From: Crocinitomicaceae bacterium
GTDB lineage: Bacteria > Bacteroidota > Bacteroidia > Flavobacteriales_D > Crocinitomicaceae
NCBI GenBank assembly: GCA_030727405.1
Contig: JANRBR010000023.1
Span: 99,449-163,448, forward strand
Direction: 5' to 3'
DNA length: 64,000 nt
Below the pieces are notes generated by a model. The model searched no databases. It worked only from the letters and a program-made list of their open reading frames with translations, and had not been told where the DNA came from. The position numbers and the translations under genes were made by a program. This document shows, in pieces, positions 48,996 through 60,081 of the stretch (positions are counted from its first letter, which is position 1; the number at the start of each line of letters is the position of its first letter).

Positions 48996-51615
48996 CAGTT
49001 AGTTTCTTTATTTCATTTAATTTCATCAGCGCTTCAACAGGCGTTAATGTATTGATATCTATTCCGATTAATTCTTCGTGAATTTGTTCTAAAACTGGGT
49101 CATTTAATTGAAAGAAACTCAATTGCATGGATGGATCTTTGTCGGTATTCCCTTTTTTACCAGCGTTCTTTGAACCCACATTGGCATGAGAGTTCTCCAA
49201 ATCTTTCAACACTTGTTCAGCCCTTTTCAAAACCATTGCTGGCATTCCTGCCATCCGAGCCACATGAATCCCGAACGAGTGTTCACTTCCTCCTGGTGTC
49301 AACTTCCTAAGAAAAAGCACCTTATCTCCAAGCTCTTTCACGGAGACATTGTAATTCCGAATGCGTGCAAATTGCTTTGACATTTCGTTCAACTCATGGT
49401 AATGCGTAGCAAATAGGGTTTTACAACTTGCTTTTGGATTTTCATGAATGAATTCAGCTATAGACCAGGCAATCGAAATCCCGTCGTAAGTGCTGGTTCC
49501 ACGTCCAATTTCATCCAACAAAATGAGGCTACGAGGCGAAATATTATTCAAGATGCTTGCTGTTTCATTCATCTCAACCATAAAGGTAGATTCTCCGGAT
49601 GAAATATTATCCGATGCCCCAACCCGTGTAAAGACCTTATCGATTAAACCGATTTTTGCTGAATCAGCCGGAACGAAACAACCCATTTGTGCCATGAGGA
49701 CAATCAAGGCTGTTTGACGAAGGATGGCACTTTTACCGCTCATGTTTGGACCGGTAATCATAATGATTTGTTGATCATTGTTATCGAGTAACACATCATT
49801 CGCAATATAGGACTCACCAATTGGTAAGCGCTTTTCAATGACTGGGTGACGACCATTTTTAATATCTAAGACGAAGCTTTCATTGATTTCTGGCCGAACG
49901 TATTTATTCTCGATAGCGGATTGAGCAAAAGAAAATAAACAATCCAGACGAGCAATGAGTAGTGCATTGTGCTGTATCGGCTGTATGTAATCTGCCATAC
50001 TGAAAACCAAGTCTTGAAATAATTTCGACTCAATAGCATGAATTTTCTCATCAGCACCCAATATTTTTCCTTCGTACTCTTTTAACTCTTCGGTGATGTA
50101 TCTTTCTGCATTGACAAGTGTTTGTTTTCGAATCCACTCTTCTGGAACCTTGTCTTTGTGCGTATTGCGCACTTCAATGTAGTAGCCAAAAACGTTGTTA
50201 AACGCAATTTTTAAACTGGGAATTCCTGTGCGTTTCGATTCACGTTCTTGAATTTGCTCCAAGAAATCTTTTCCATTGAATGAAATGGCACGAAGCTCGT
50301 CTAAATTAGCATCAAATCCTGTGCGGATGATCATTCCTTTTCCTACTTGTGCTGCGGGTTCATCACACAATGTTTTGTCGATCAAGGAGATCAAACTTTG
50401 ACAGGCGTTCATTTGCTCTGTCAATTTTTTTAATGAATCCAATTCTCCCTCTTTCAACAACTCTTTAATGGGATCGATTTGCATCAGAGTACGACGCAAA
50501 TGCATCACTTCTTTGGCATTTACCTTTCCAACAGCCACCTTTGAAATCAGTCGTTCAAGGTCCCCAATTTCTTTGAGTCTTTGTCCAATTTCATAACTAA
50601 TATCATCATGTTGAACGAGGTACTCTACGATATCCAAACGTTCATCGATGGGCTTTTGATCCTTCAATGGCAATACAATCCACCTTTTCATTTGACGTCC
50701 ACCCATTGGAGTCAGTGTTCGATCTAAAATATCCGAAAGTGTTACGGCATTTTCGTTGGGCGAATAAATTAATTCGAGGTTACGAACGGTGAACCGGTCA
50801 AGCCAAACGTATTTTTCTTCTTCAATTCTTGAAATCGTTGAAATGTGACCTAATCGGTGGTGTTGGTTTTCATTCAAATAATGAAAAATGGCTCCTGCCG
50901 CAACAATCGCAGCTGATAAGCCTTCTATCCCAAATCCTTTGAGTGATTTAGTGCCGAAGTGTTTCGTCAGCATTTCTTGAGCGTAATCACTTGTATAAAT
51001 CCAGTCCTCTAAACGAAACGTAAAGTGATTCTCGCCAAAGTGTTGCTCAAAATCCGTCCGCTTGTTTTTTTGGTAGATGATTTCGCTTGGTTCAAAACCA
51101 CTTATTAGTTTATCAATGTATTCCTTATTTCCTTGTGCTACCAAAAATTCACCTGTGGAAACATCTAAAAATGCGACACCAATAGCGGATTTTTCGAAAT
51201 GAATGGCACACAAGAAATTATTTCTTGATTGTTCTAAAACTTGATCATTAAACGATACCCCGGGAGTAACCAGTTCAGTTACACCCCTTTTGACAATCGT
51301 CTTGGTCATTTTTGGATCTTCTAATTGATCACAAATGGCGACACGTTGTCCAGCTCTAACGAGTTTTGGCAAATAGGTATCCAAGGAATGATGTGGAAAT
51401 CCAGCTAACTCTATTTCCGTTGCAGAACCATTTCCACGCTTGGTTAGAATGATTCCTAAAATCCGTGAAGTTTTTATGGCGTCTTCCCCAAAAGTTTCGT
51501 AAAAATCTCCCACACGAAACAACAACAAAGCTTCCGGATGACGGGCTTTAATTTGATTGTATTGTTTCATTAAAGGGGTTTCAGAAACGGCTTTTTCTGG
51601 ATTCGATTTAGACAA
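48988..51615 (-). CDS. mutS: DNA mismatch repair protein MutS
   Basis: [45 protein letters not shown] and FATHYHEL. Confidence 0.97.
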   Translation of the reverse strand: MSKSNPEKAVSETPLMKQYNQIKARHPEALLLFRVGDFYETFGEDAIKTSRILGIILTKRGNGSATEIELAGFPHHSLDTYLPKLVRAGQRVAICDQLEDPKMTKTIVKRGVTELVTPGVSFNDQVLEQSRNNFLCAIHFEKSAIGVAFLDVSTGEFLVAQGNKEYIDKLISGFEPSEIIYQKNKRTDFEQHFGENHFTFRLEDWIYTSDYAQEMLTKHFGTKSLKGFGIEGLSAAIVAAGAIFHYLNENQHHRLGHISTISRIEEEKYVWLDRFTVRNLELIYSPNENAVTLSDILDRTLTPMGGRQMKRWIVLPLKDQKPIDERLDIVEYLVQHDDISYEIGQRLKEIGDLERLISKVAVGKVNAKEVMHLRRTLMQIDPIKELLKEGELDSLKKLTEQMNACQSLISLIDKTLCDEPAAQVGKGMIIRTGFDANLDELRAISFNGKDFLEQIQERESKRTGIPSLKIAFNNVFGYYIEVRNTHKDKVPEEWIRKQTLVNAERYITEELKEYEGKILGADEKIHAIESKLFQDLVFSMADYIQPIQHNALLIARLDCLFSFAQSAIENKYVRPEINESFVLDIKNGRHPVIEKRLPIGESYIANDVLLDNNDQQIIMITGPNMSGKSAILRQTALIVLMAQMGCFVPADSAKIGLIDKVFTRVGASDNISSGESTFMVEMNETASILNNISPRSLILLDEIGRGTSTYDGISIAWSIAEFIHENPKASCKTLFATHYHELNEMSKQFARIRNYNVSVKELGDKVLFLRKLTPGGSEHSFGIHVARMAGMPAMVLKRAEQVLKDLENSHANVGSKNAGKKGNTDKDPSMQLSFFQLNDPVLEQIHEELIGIDINTLTPVEALMKLNEIKKLTGG

Positions 51616-51718
51616 CTTGGGTATTTTTTAATTGGATTTTAAAATTAGGAATTTTTATGTGGTCTTCTGCACCAATTTCCAAGAACATTTTAACAATTAC
51701 TCTTAACTTTGATTCAGA

Positions 51719-52264
51719 ATGACAATGGAAACAAGAAATAAAAAATTAAAGCTTTGGGAACTCAACCGTGTTTCAGATGAAGCGTTTAAAAACCAAAAGA
51801 AAAATCCATTGATTATTGTCTTGGATGACATTCGGTCCTTGAATAACATTGGTTCTTTTTTTCGTACTTCCGATGCATTCAATGTAGAAAAAATATTCCT
51901 TTGCGGCATTACGGCTTGTCCTCCCCATCGAGACATTCACAAAACGGCGCTAGGGGCAACGGACACTGTTGCATGGGAGTACAGATCGAATGCCTCTGAA
52001 TTAATTTCGGAACTCAAAGCGCTAGGTCATGCGATTTGTACCATTGAACAAACGGAGAAAACGACTTTGCTTCAAAACATTGGTTCTTTGACGGATGAAA
52101 CCTTTGTTTTGGTATTCGGAAATGAAGTCAATGGGGTGAATCAAGATGTCATCGATCAGTCGACATACGTGATTGAAATACCTCAATTCGGCACGAAGCA
52201 TTCGTTGAATGTCAGTGTATGTGCCGGAATCGTGATGTGGGAGTTTTGCAAACGCTATATCTAA
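51719..52264 (+). CDS. TrmH/SpoU-family RNA methyltransferase
   Basis: LDDIRSLNNIGSFFRTSDAF, LVFGNEVNGVNQ, IPQFGTKHSLNVSVCAGIVMWE. Confidence 0.92.
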   Translation: MTMETRNKKLKLWELNRVSDEAFKNQKKNPLIIVLDDIRSLNNIGSFFRTSDAFNVEKIFLCGITACPPHRDIHKTALGATDTVAWEYRSNASELISELKALGHAICTIEQTEKTTLLQNIGSLTDETFVLVFGNEVNGVNQDVIDQSTYVIEIPQFGTKHSLNVSVCAGIVMWEFCKRYI

Positions 52265-52269
52265 CATTC

Positions 52270-53670
52270 ATGAAACACTTCGTTTTTATTTCTTGCCTTT
52301 ACTTCACAGGTGTTGCTTTTTCACAGGAAATAAAAAACGTTCAATTGTTGGACCATTGGTTCTCGGATACACTCCTAACAAGTTCAAGTCAAGTACGATT
52401 CAGTAGTTGTTGGGCTTTTGTACAAAATGGAAAGGAATACGGAGTGATAGGCTCTACAGAAGGTGCTCATATTTTTGAACTGACAGAACAAGACACCTTC
52501 AAATTTATCGATTTTGTTCCGGGACGCTTTCAGTCCGCTCAAGTCATCACTCGCGAGTACAAACACTACCAAAATTACTTGTACGCCACGTGTGATGAAG
52601 GCCCAAGCAGTCTTCAAATCATGGATTTATCCTACTTGCCTGATTCAGTTAGCCTTGTGGCAGATTTACAAGATCAGTACTTCGGTAAATCGCATAATTT
52701 ATTCATCGATTCTGCCAATGCACTGCTTTATTTGACGCTAGTTAATCCGATTGTAAATGGCAATGAACTTGGCATTATTCCTTTACGGGTCTATTCTTTG
52801 GCAAATCCAATTCTTCCTGTGTTACTTTGGGAAGGCCCAAATGATCTTCCAGAAGTGCATGATTTATTCGTGAAGGATAACCGTGCCATTTTAAATTGTG
52901 GCTTTGACGGCATTCGAATCTATGATTTTAGCAATCCTAGCAATCCGATTTATGTGAATAATTTGACCTTTTATCCACAGCAAGGATACAATCACCAAGG
53001 ATGGTTAAGTCCAGATGGCAGTACTTACGTATTTGCAGACGAAACCGCTGGATTACCCATTAAAAAATGCGGGATCTCCGACAATGGACAGATTCAAGTA
53101 AAACAATTCTTTGGCACGGAAAACTCACCATACTTAAAAACGCCGCACAATATCCACATCACCAATGAATTTGCTTTTGTGGCGTACTACAACGACGGAC
53201 TTCGGATTTTCGATTTGCGCAAGAATCCACCACAGGAAATAGGTGTTTATGATACGTATATCGATAATGCCCAGACAAATGGATTTTCTATGTGGGGAGC
53301 TTGGGGAGTTCATGCACTTTTACCAAGTGAACGCATCTTGATTTCTGATCGAAACAATGGCTTCTTTTTATTCGAATTTGATCGCTCAAAGTTCATCATA
53401 CCAAGTACGGAGCACGTTCAACTCTATCCGAATCCATCTTCTTTTGGCGAGGACGTTTTTGTGAGATTGCCGAATGATGAGGTAACCGAATTCAGTATAA
53501 ATGTCGTTGATGCCAAGGGAGATCTTGTGGCTGATCTTGAAGTACAACAACAATCCTATGAGAATTTACCGATAGATCTGGCCGCTGGATGTTATTTTGT
53601 CCGCGTAACGTGGACCAACTACCTTGGAGAAAGTCAGACAGAAATGTTAAAATGGGTCAAATACGATTAA
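52270..53670 (+). CDS. Choice-of-anchor B / LVIVD-repeat secreted protein with T9SS sorting domain
   Basis: Signal peptide MKHFVFISCLYFTGVAFSQ; repeats such as LQIMDLSYLPD and IRIYDFSNPSNPIYV; C-terminal LYPNPSSFGEDVFV. Start at Met18 of the ORF. Confidence 0.85.
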   Translation: MKHFVFISCLYFTGVAFSQEIKNVQLLDHWFSDTLLTSSSQVRFSSCWAFVQNGKEYGVIGSTEGAHIFELTEQDTFKFIDFVPGRFQSAQVITREYKHYQNYLYATCDEGPSSLQIMDLSYLPDSVSLVADLQDQYFGKSHNLFIDSANALLYLTLVNPIVNGNELGIIPLRVYSLANPILPVLLWEGPNDLPEVHDLFVKDNRAILNCGFDGIRIYDFSNPSNPIYVNNLTFYPQQGYNHQGWLSPDGSTYVFADETAGLPIKKCGISDNGQIQVKQFFGTENSPYLKTPHNIHITNEFAFVAYYNDGLRIFDLRKNPPQEIGVYDTYIDNAQTNGFSMWGAWGVHALLPSERILISDRNNGFFLFEFDRSKFIIPSTEHVQLYPNPSSFGEDVFVRLPNDEVTEFSINVVDAKGDLVADLEVQQQSYENLPIDLAAGCYFVRVTWTNYLGESQTEMLKWVKYD

Positions 53671-55373
53671 ACCAAGCGAATAAAAAGAATGTCATTCTCT
53701 TTACTCACCTTTAGCAAGTTGTTTTTTGTCAAGGTTTTCACACTGTTATCCCAAACTTTATTACTCATATCGGCAAATTGAGCTCTCAACTCAGGTAAAA
53801 CGGATTCACCTTGTTTTTGCATCATGGAGTAAATGGCTTGTTCGTTTTCGTTCAATTCGATTTTCACACTTTTTGTCTCCGGACGCATTTGAGGGAAGAA
53901 CAGAATCTCTTGAATCGATGCGTTGTTTGTTAAGTACATAATCAAACGGTCCATACCGATTCCAAGTCCACTCGTTGGAGGCATTCCATATTCTAAGGCA
54001 CGCAAGAAATCTTGGTCGATAAACATCGCTTCATCGTCTCCTTTTTCTTGCAAACGAAGTTGTTCTTCGAATCGTTCGCGTTGATCAATAGGGTCATTTA
54101 ATTCCGAATAAGCGTTTGCTACTTCTTTTCCGCAAACCATCAACTCAAAGCGCTCGGTTAGTTCAGGATTATCTCGGTGAACTTTACACAAAGGAGACAT
54201 TTCTTTCGGATAGTCTGTGATAAATGTGGGTTGGATGTAATTTCCTTCACATTTTGCTCCAAAAATCTCATCGATTAATTTTCCTTTACCCATGGTTTCA
54301 TCCACAGCAATGCCCATTCCTTTTGCAGCCGCACGCAATTCATCTTCTGATTTTCCATCAATGTCAAATCCTGTGAAATCGATAATAGACTGACGCATGG
54401 TAACGCGTTTGTATGGTGCACGAAAATCAATGTGATGCTCACCAAAAATAGCTTCTGTTTTTCCATTTACGCTCATCGCACAATGCTCCAATAGTCGCTC
54501 GGTAAAGTCCATCATCCAGTTGTAGTCTTTGTAGGAAACATAAATTTCCATGGCTGTAAACTCTGGGTTATGTGTTCGGTCCATTCCTTCATTTCTGAAG
54601 TTTTTAGAGAACTCATATACGCCGTCAAAACCACCGACAATTAAGCGTTTTAAATACAATTCATTGGCAATGCGCATGTATAATGGAATGTCCAAGGCAT
54701 TGTGATGGGTGATAAACGGTCGTGCCGATGCTCCACCAGGAATTGCTTGTAAGATAGGCGTTTCAACTTCCATATAACCAGCTTCATTAAAGAAGTGACG
54801 CATGGCATTGAACAACTTGGTTCGTTTGATAAAAACTTCTTTCACATGTGGATTTACCACCAAATCAACGTAACGTTGACGGTAGCGCAATTCAGGATCT
54901 GTAAAGGCATCATGAACATTTCCATCGGTGTCCGTTTTTGGAAGAGGCAATGGGCGCAATGACTTACTCAAAACAGTAAATGAGTGCACATGAACGGAAA
55001 TCTCTCCAACTTGGGTTTTAAACATGTGTCCTTTTACCCCAATAAAATCACCTAAATCGAGTAATTTCTTAAAAACTTCGTTGTAAAGCGTTTTGTCCTC
55101 GTCCGGACAAATTTCGTCTCGGTTAATGTACACTTGAATTCTTCCAGAAGCATCTTGTAATTCAGCGAAGGATGCTTTTCCCATAATGCGTTGGGACATC
55201 ATTCGTCCAGCCAAACAAACTTCCTTTCCTTCTTCAAAGTCCTGTTTTAAGTGTTGTGCATACGCATCAACAGGGTATAAAGCAGCCGGATAAGGGTCGA
55301 TGCCCAAATCGCGTAATTTTTGAAGGGATTCTCTTCTTAGGATTTCCTGTTCAGAAAGTTCGATGTGACTCAT
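53667..55373 (-). CDS. lysS: Lysine--tRNA ligase, class II
   Basis: FRNEGMDRTHNPEFTAMEIYVSYKDY and GMPPTSGLGIGMDRLIM. Start at Met12 of the ORF. Confidence 0.96.
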   Translation of the reverse strand: MSHIELSEQEILRRESLQKLRDLGIDPYPAALYPVDAYAQHLKQDFEEGKEVCLAGRMMSQRIMGKASFAELQDASGRIQVYINRDEICPDEDKTLYNEVFKKLLDLGDFIGVKGHMFKTQVGEISVHVHSFTVLSKSLRPLPLPKTDTDGNVHDAFTDPELRYRQRYVDLVVNPHVKEVFIKRTKLFNAMRHFFNEAGYMEVETPILQAIPGGASARPFITHHNALDIPLYMRIANELYLKRLIVGGFDGVYEFSKNFRNEGMDRTHNPEFTAMEIYVSYKDYNWMMDFTERLLEHCAMSVNGKTEAIFGEHHIDFRAPYKRVTMRQSIIDFTGFDIDGKSEDELRAAAKGMGIAVDETMGKGKLIDEIFGAKCEGNYIQPTFITDYPKEMSPLCKVHRDNPELTERFELMVCGKEVANAYSELNDPIDQRERFEEQLRLQEKGDDEAMFIDQDFLRALEYGMPPTSGLGIGMDRLIMYLTNNASIQEILFFPQMRPETKSVKIELNENEQAIYSMMQKQGESVLPELRAQFADMSNKVWDNSVKTLTKNNLLKVSKENDILFIRLV

Positions 55374-55537
55374 TGGAATGAAATTAAGACTACAAAGATA
55401 ACTCATCTCAACATATTTAATCTTTGTTGAGGTCCATTTAGCGCAAAATTAATGTGACAAAGTAAAAATAGGGCGTTCCTTCATCAGGAATAACCTATTT
55501 ACGGATCCCCATTGTAAATTAAATTTTTCAAAACAAC

Positions 55538-58201
55538 ATGAAATCAATCTCCCGGCTTTTTTTTAAATGGATCTTCATGCCCATCTTTTGCTTATTCCTA
55601 TTGATCACGCTTGCAATCTATGTGTTTCAAGACCGAATTTGCTCCATTGTACTGAAGGAGGTAAATGCCCAACTAAAAGTTCCCATGACGGTTTCTGATA
55701 TGGACTTGACCTTTTGGTCCACTTTCCCTAATCTTTCCGTCGATTTAAAAAATCTATATCTGCAGGAGGCCTCAGGCAATGAAAGTCGACAAGACACGCT
55801 CTTTTTTACAAAAAAGTTGAGCTTAACCTTTAATCCTTGGGATATTTACCATGGAAAATACCATGTCAAGAAAATTAGCGTTGATCCCGGTAAGTTGGTC
55901 ATTCGCTTTAATTCAAAAGGGGAGGCTAATTATAACATACTAAAACCAAGCCCGAGTCCTAGCAATAAAGATTTCAAGCTCACACTGAAGGAAATAGTGA
56001 TTTCTTCCCTTGAAGTCGTTTATAAAAACGAAGAAAGTCATCAGGCACTTTATGCAAATCTGAAACAAGCAAAAATCGCAGGGGATTTTAGTGCTTCGAA
56101 GTTTGTCGTCAAAAGTCTGGGTAAACTCAACTTAAAACGCTTGAATAGCAGTGATATCACTCTCGTAAAAAACAAAAACATTGTATATGATTTCGACATG
56201 AATGTGGATCAAACAAGTGGAATTTTCACCATTGATAAAGCGGAATTACTAATCGAAAAACTTCCGTTTTCACTGCTAGGAAAGGTCACCCCGGATAGTT
56301 TACATTTTAACGTAAAATCAAAAAACATTCAACTAGTAGATTTAGTCAATAAGCTTTCGTTGGATGCGGCGGAGGATGTCAAATCATTTAAGGGGAAAGG
56401 AAAAGTTGATTTCAATCTGAACGTGAATGGTGCATTCATTGCAACTGAGCCAATTGCCATCAAATGTGAATTTAAGGTTGAAAACGGGGCATTAACTGAA
56501 CCGGAATATGGCTTGAGAATCGCGGACATTCAACTGAATGGCGTATATGAAAACACTGGTTCGCTTGGCGAATATTTAGCCCTACGAAAGGTTCAATTCA
56601 AAACAATAGGTGGGCCGTTTTCCGGAAATTTTTTATTGACAGAATTCAATTCTCCAAAACTCAAAGCGAATGCCAATGGAGTACTAAATTTGCACATTTT
56701 ACACGCCATTTTTCATCTTCCTGGAGTAGATCGCATTACTGGAGCTGTTCAAGTGAAATCAGATTTAAGTTTGTACAGTAATCCCACAAGTGGCGAGTTC
56801 GTCGTTGAACGGTGTGATGGGCAAATCGACATGAAAAACGTTGGCTTGAAATTGTTGGATGACAAACGGAATTTCAAAGAGGTAAATGGTCACCTGTTTC
56901 TTCGCGGGAACGAAGCCGGAATTAAAAACGCGCGCTTAAAAGTTGGAACAAGTGATCTCAAAATCAATGGAGTTTTTGGAAATATTTTTCCATTCCTAAA
57001 TGCAAGCGGAAAATTGAAAACCAGTGTTTCATTGGAAAGCAAGCACTTGAAAATCGAAGATCTAGGATCAACCTCAAAATCGTACAAGATGGAGAACGGC
57101 GCTGTTTTTTCTTTGCCCAATACCATCGAAGGAGACTTGAACTTAGACATCGAAAAACTAAGCTATGGAAAGCATCTTTTTGAACAGTTGACGAGTAAAA
57201 TGAACATCCATGAACGTCGTTTGCATTTTCCTCAATTAAGTGTGGTGAACGCTAATGCGCTGATCAATGGATCTTTGGTGGTGGAGGAAAGACAAGCAGA
57301 ACGGTTTGTCATCAGCGCGCAAATTGGAAGCAATAACATCCGTTTGAAAGCCCTGTTTAAAGAGTGGGATAATTTTGAACAAGGTGTGATTACCGATGAA
57401 AACATCAGCGGAAAAGCATCGGCAACAGTCTTTTTTCGTGCACCGTTTCATTTGTCCAAAGGAATAGATTTTCAGGGAATTGATGCAAAAATTGACTTAA
57501 AAGTGGTGAATGGACACCTAAAAAATGTAGCTTCATTTAAAGACATCACGGAAAGTTTAAAAACCAAGTCAGGGAAGCTGGTTTTAGGAAAGACTAACAT
57601 AGATGTACTCGAGAAAAAATTGAAAGATATTGATTTTGAAACGATGGAAAACAGCATCATCATTCAAAAAGGAATGATTGAAATCCCTAAAATGACGATT
57701 CGTTCAACAGCACTTGATATGGATCTTTCCGGTCGGCATTCATTCGACAATGACATCGATTACCGCTTTGTTTTTCGTTTCCGGGACCTCAAACAACAAA
57801 ACTACCAAAGTGAATTTGGCCAAATCATCGATGATGGAACCGGAATTCATTTGTATTTAAGAATGCACGGAACCTTGGACCATCCGATTTATGCATGGGA
57901 CGAGGAAGGAAGAAAATTTGCCGTAGAAGCCTATAGAATCAATGAGAAAATCCAAGCAAAATCTATGTTAAAGGCAGAATTTGGATTGTTTGGAAAAGAC
58001 ACAACGGTGAAAATGTATGTGCCAAAAGCGACGCCAAAAGAAGAAATCACAGTCAAATTTGGACCAGATAAGCATCCGCAGTCAACGGAAATTAAAAAGA
58101 AAACGAAGGAAACAAAGTTGAAAAAAACCATGCAATCTTGGAAGGAAGAGCAAGAAAAAGAACAACAAATTGGCGTAAAAATTGGTTGGGGCGGTGGGTG
58201 A
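55538..58201 (+). CDS. AsmA-family protein
   Basis: N-terminal TM anchor followed by an AsmA-like beta-rich region (VSDMDLTFWSTFPNLSVDLKNLYL). Confidence 0.85.
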   Translation: MKSISRLFFKWIFMPIFCLFLLITLAIYVFQDRICSIVLKEVNAQLKVPMTVSDMDLTFWSTFPNLSVDLKNLYLQEASGNESRQDTLFFTKKLSLTFNPWDIYHGKYHVKKISVDPGKLVIRFNSKGEANYNILKPSPSPSNKDFKLTLKEIVISSLEVVYKNEESHQALYANLKQAKIAGDFSASKFVVKSLGKLNLKRLNSSDITLVKNKNIVYDFDMNVDQTSGIFTIDKAELLIEKLPFSLLGKVTPDSLHFNVKSKNIQLVDLVNKLSLDAAEDVKSFKGKGKVDFNLNVNGAFIATEPIAIKCEFKVENGALTEPEYGLRIADIQLNGVYENTGSLGEYLALRKVQFKTIGGPFSGNFLLTEFNSPKLKANANGVLNLHILHAIFHLPGVDRITGAVQVKSDLSLYSNPTSGEFVVERCDGQIDMKNVGLKLLDDKRNFKEVNGHLFLRGNEAGIKNARLKVGTSDLKINGVFGNIFPFLNASGKLKTSVSLESKHLKIEDLGSTSKSYKMENGAVFSLPNTIEGDLNLDIEKLSYGKHLFEQLTSKMNIHERRLHFPQLSVVNANALINGSLVVEERQAERFVISAQIGSNNIRLKALFKEWDNFEQGVITDENISGKASATVFFRAPFHLSKGIDFQGIDAKIDLKVVNGHLKNVASFKDITESLKTKSGKLVLGKTNIDVLEKKLKDIDFETMENSIIIQKGMIEIPKMTIRSTALDMDLSGRHSFDNDIDYRFVFRFRDLKQQNYQSEFGQIIDDGTGIHLYLRMHGTLDHPIYAWDEEGRKFAVEAYRINEKIQAKSMLKAEFGLFGKDTTVKMYVPKATPKEEITVKFGPDKHPQSTEIKKKTKETKLKKTMQSWKEEQEKEQQIGVKIGWGGG

Positions 58202-58717
58202 TTATTGAGCTCCCTTTTTTAATATTTCGGTGCTCGAATATCCTTGTACCAAATCAATGGTTTCAACGATTCCACCATTTTTTCGAACGATGTCAGAGCC
58301 AACGATATAGGTAGATTTAGATGGATCTGTCTCGTTTTTATCGTAATCTGCTCCCTTCACCAGTACATCTGGCTTCAATTCCGCAATGACCTCCAACGGT
58401 GTGTCGTTATCGAAAAAAACAACTAAATCAACAAATCCCAACGCGGCGATGAGTGTTGCACGAGCATCATTCGGATTAATTGGACGATTCGGAGCTTTTC
58501 CTAATCTTCGAACAGAATCATCGGTGTTGATGGCTACGATGAGGTGACTTCCTAAATCTGCCGCTGCCGCAAGGTAACGCACATGTCCAAGATGCAACAC
58601 ATCAAAACAACCGTTCGTGAAAACCAAAGACTCATTTTTCAATTTATACAAGGCAATGCGCTTTTGCGCTTCTTCGATGGAAACGATTTTATCTTGGATA
58701 TACGCCAATCTTGCCAT
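58202..58717 (-). CDS. rfaE2: D-glycero-beta-D-manno-heptose 1-phosphate adenylyltransferase
   Basis: VFTNGCFDVLHLGHVRYLAAAADLG nucleotidyltransferase motif; RLGKAPNRPINP; ERMELV region absent as in the stand-alone RfaE2. Confidence 0.9.
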   Translation of the reverse strand: MARLAYIQDKIVSIEEAQKRIALYKLKNESLVFTNGCFDVLHLGHVRYLAAAADLGSHLIVAINTDDSVRRLGKAPNRPINPNDARATLIAALGFVDLVVFFDNDTPLEVIAELKPDVLVKGADYDKNETDPSKSTYIVGSDIVRKNGGIVETIDLVQGYSSTEILKKGAQ

Positions 58718-58765
58718 GTGATTTTTTTGGAAAGGTAGTGGTTTCAGGAAACGAAACCAAGAAAA

Positions 58766-59116
58766 TTAATCCAACAAATTCGTTGCCTCGTTTGGAAAAA
58801 CCAATGAAGGCTTGAAGGATTTTGCTTCTTCAAAGTCTAAATAGCCATATCCAATAATGATGATGATGTCGTCAACAGCCACTCTTCGTGCAGCTGGACC
58901 ATTTAAACAGATCATTCCGGATCGACGATCACCTTTGATAACATAGGTTTCGAATCGCTCGCCGTTATTGATGTTGACTATTTGTACACGTTCACCTTCA
59001 ATCAAATTTGCAGCTTCCATTAATGCTTCATCAATGGTAATACTACCGATGTAGTTCAAGTCAGCCTGTGTGACACGAACGCGGTGAATTTTAGATTTTA
59101 GAGCTTGAATTAACAT
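58766..59116 (-). CDS. panD: Aspartate 1-decarboxylase
   Basis: [23 protein letters not shown] with the GS cleavage site; NGPAARR. Confidence 0.96.
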   Translation of the reverse strand: MLIQALKSKIHRVRVTQADLNYIGSITIDEALMEAANLIEGERVQIVNINNGERFETYVIKGDRRSGMICLNGPAARRVAVDDIIIIIGYGYLDFEEAKSFKPSLVFPNEATNLLD

Positions 59117-59153
59117 AATATTTTCCGCGGCAAAAATAAATCAAATAAACGGA

Positions 59154-59996
59154 TTAGAATAATAAATTGTCTATCAAACGCACACTTCCACAATGCGCAG
59201 CGATGCAACAAATTTGATTTTCTTGCCACTCGCTTAACTCGGAAAGTGTTTCTGGATCTACAATCGCAAGGTATTCAAGGGATAAATTACTTGAGTTGAA
59301 GTTGTTTTTTGCAGATGCTAATGTTTCGAGGACCGTAAGTTTGTTCTTGGCTGCCTCAACGAAGCGCAATGTTTCGATAATAACCAATGCATCTTGAAGT
59401 TCTTGTTCGTTCAAACGCATGTTTCTACTGCTCATTGCCAATCCACTTGCTTCGCGCATGGTCGGACATGCCACAATCGTTGTTTTGAAGCCATAAAAAT
59501 GGGTCAAAAGTCGAATGATTGCCAATTGTTGGAAGTCTTTTTGTCCAAAGTAAGCCTTATTTGCCCCTACTAAACGAAAAAGATTGTGCACAACATGAAC
59601 CACACCTTCAAAATGTCCGGGTCGAAATGCTCCTTCCAAAACGAGTCCTATCGTTCCAAGTTCCATCGGTACAAATCCGTCGTTTTGTGGATAAAGTTCC
59701 GCTTCATCTGGGGCAAAAACCACACAATTTTTCAATCCTTCGAGCAGCGTTAAATCCGCAGAAAGAGTTCTGGGATATTGCTTCAAGTCCTCACTATTGT
59801 TGAATTGTTTCGGGTTAACAAAAATACTTATAAGGGTAAAATCGTTATCCTCTGTCGATTTTTTTATGAGACTTACGTGTCCATTGTGAAGCGCCCCCAT
59901 CGTTGGAACAAATCCGAGGGAATGAGCATTTTCGTTTAACTTTTTACGAAACTGTTGCAGCTCTTCTGCGGTATGAATGACCTTTACTTTAGACAT
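59154..59996 (-). CDS. panC: Pantoate--beta-alanine ligase
   Basis: GFVPTMGALHNGHVSLI, FVNPKQFNNSEDLKQYPR, YFGQKDFQQL, MSSRN. Confidence 0.96.
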   Translation of the reverse strand: MSKVKVIHTAEELQQFRKKLNENAHSLGFVPTMGALHNGHVSLIKKSTEDNDFTLISIFVNPKQFNNSEDLKQYPRTLSADLTLLEGLKNCVVFAPDEAELYPQNDGFVPMELGTIGLVLEGAFRPGHFEGVVHVVHNLFRLVGANKAYFGQKDFQQLAIIRLLTHFYGFKTTIVACPTMREASGLAMSSRNMRLNEQELQDALVIIETLRFVEAAKNKLTVLETLASAKNNFNSSNLSLEYLAIVDPETLSELSEWQENQICCIAAHCGSVRLIDNLLF

Positions 59997-60081
59997 AGGT
60001 TTGAGAGAATCGTCGACAAAGCTATTGCTTTTTATGAAAGTTCATTTAAATTTCTTAATTTTGTACTCCTATCACTACTGA

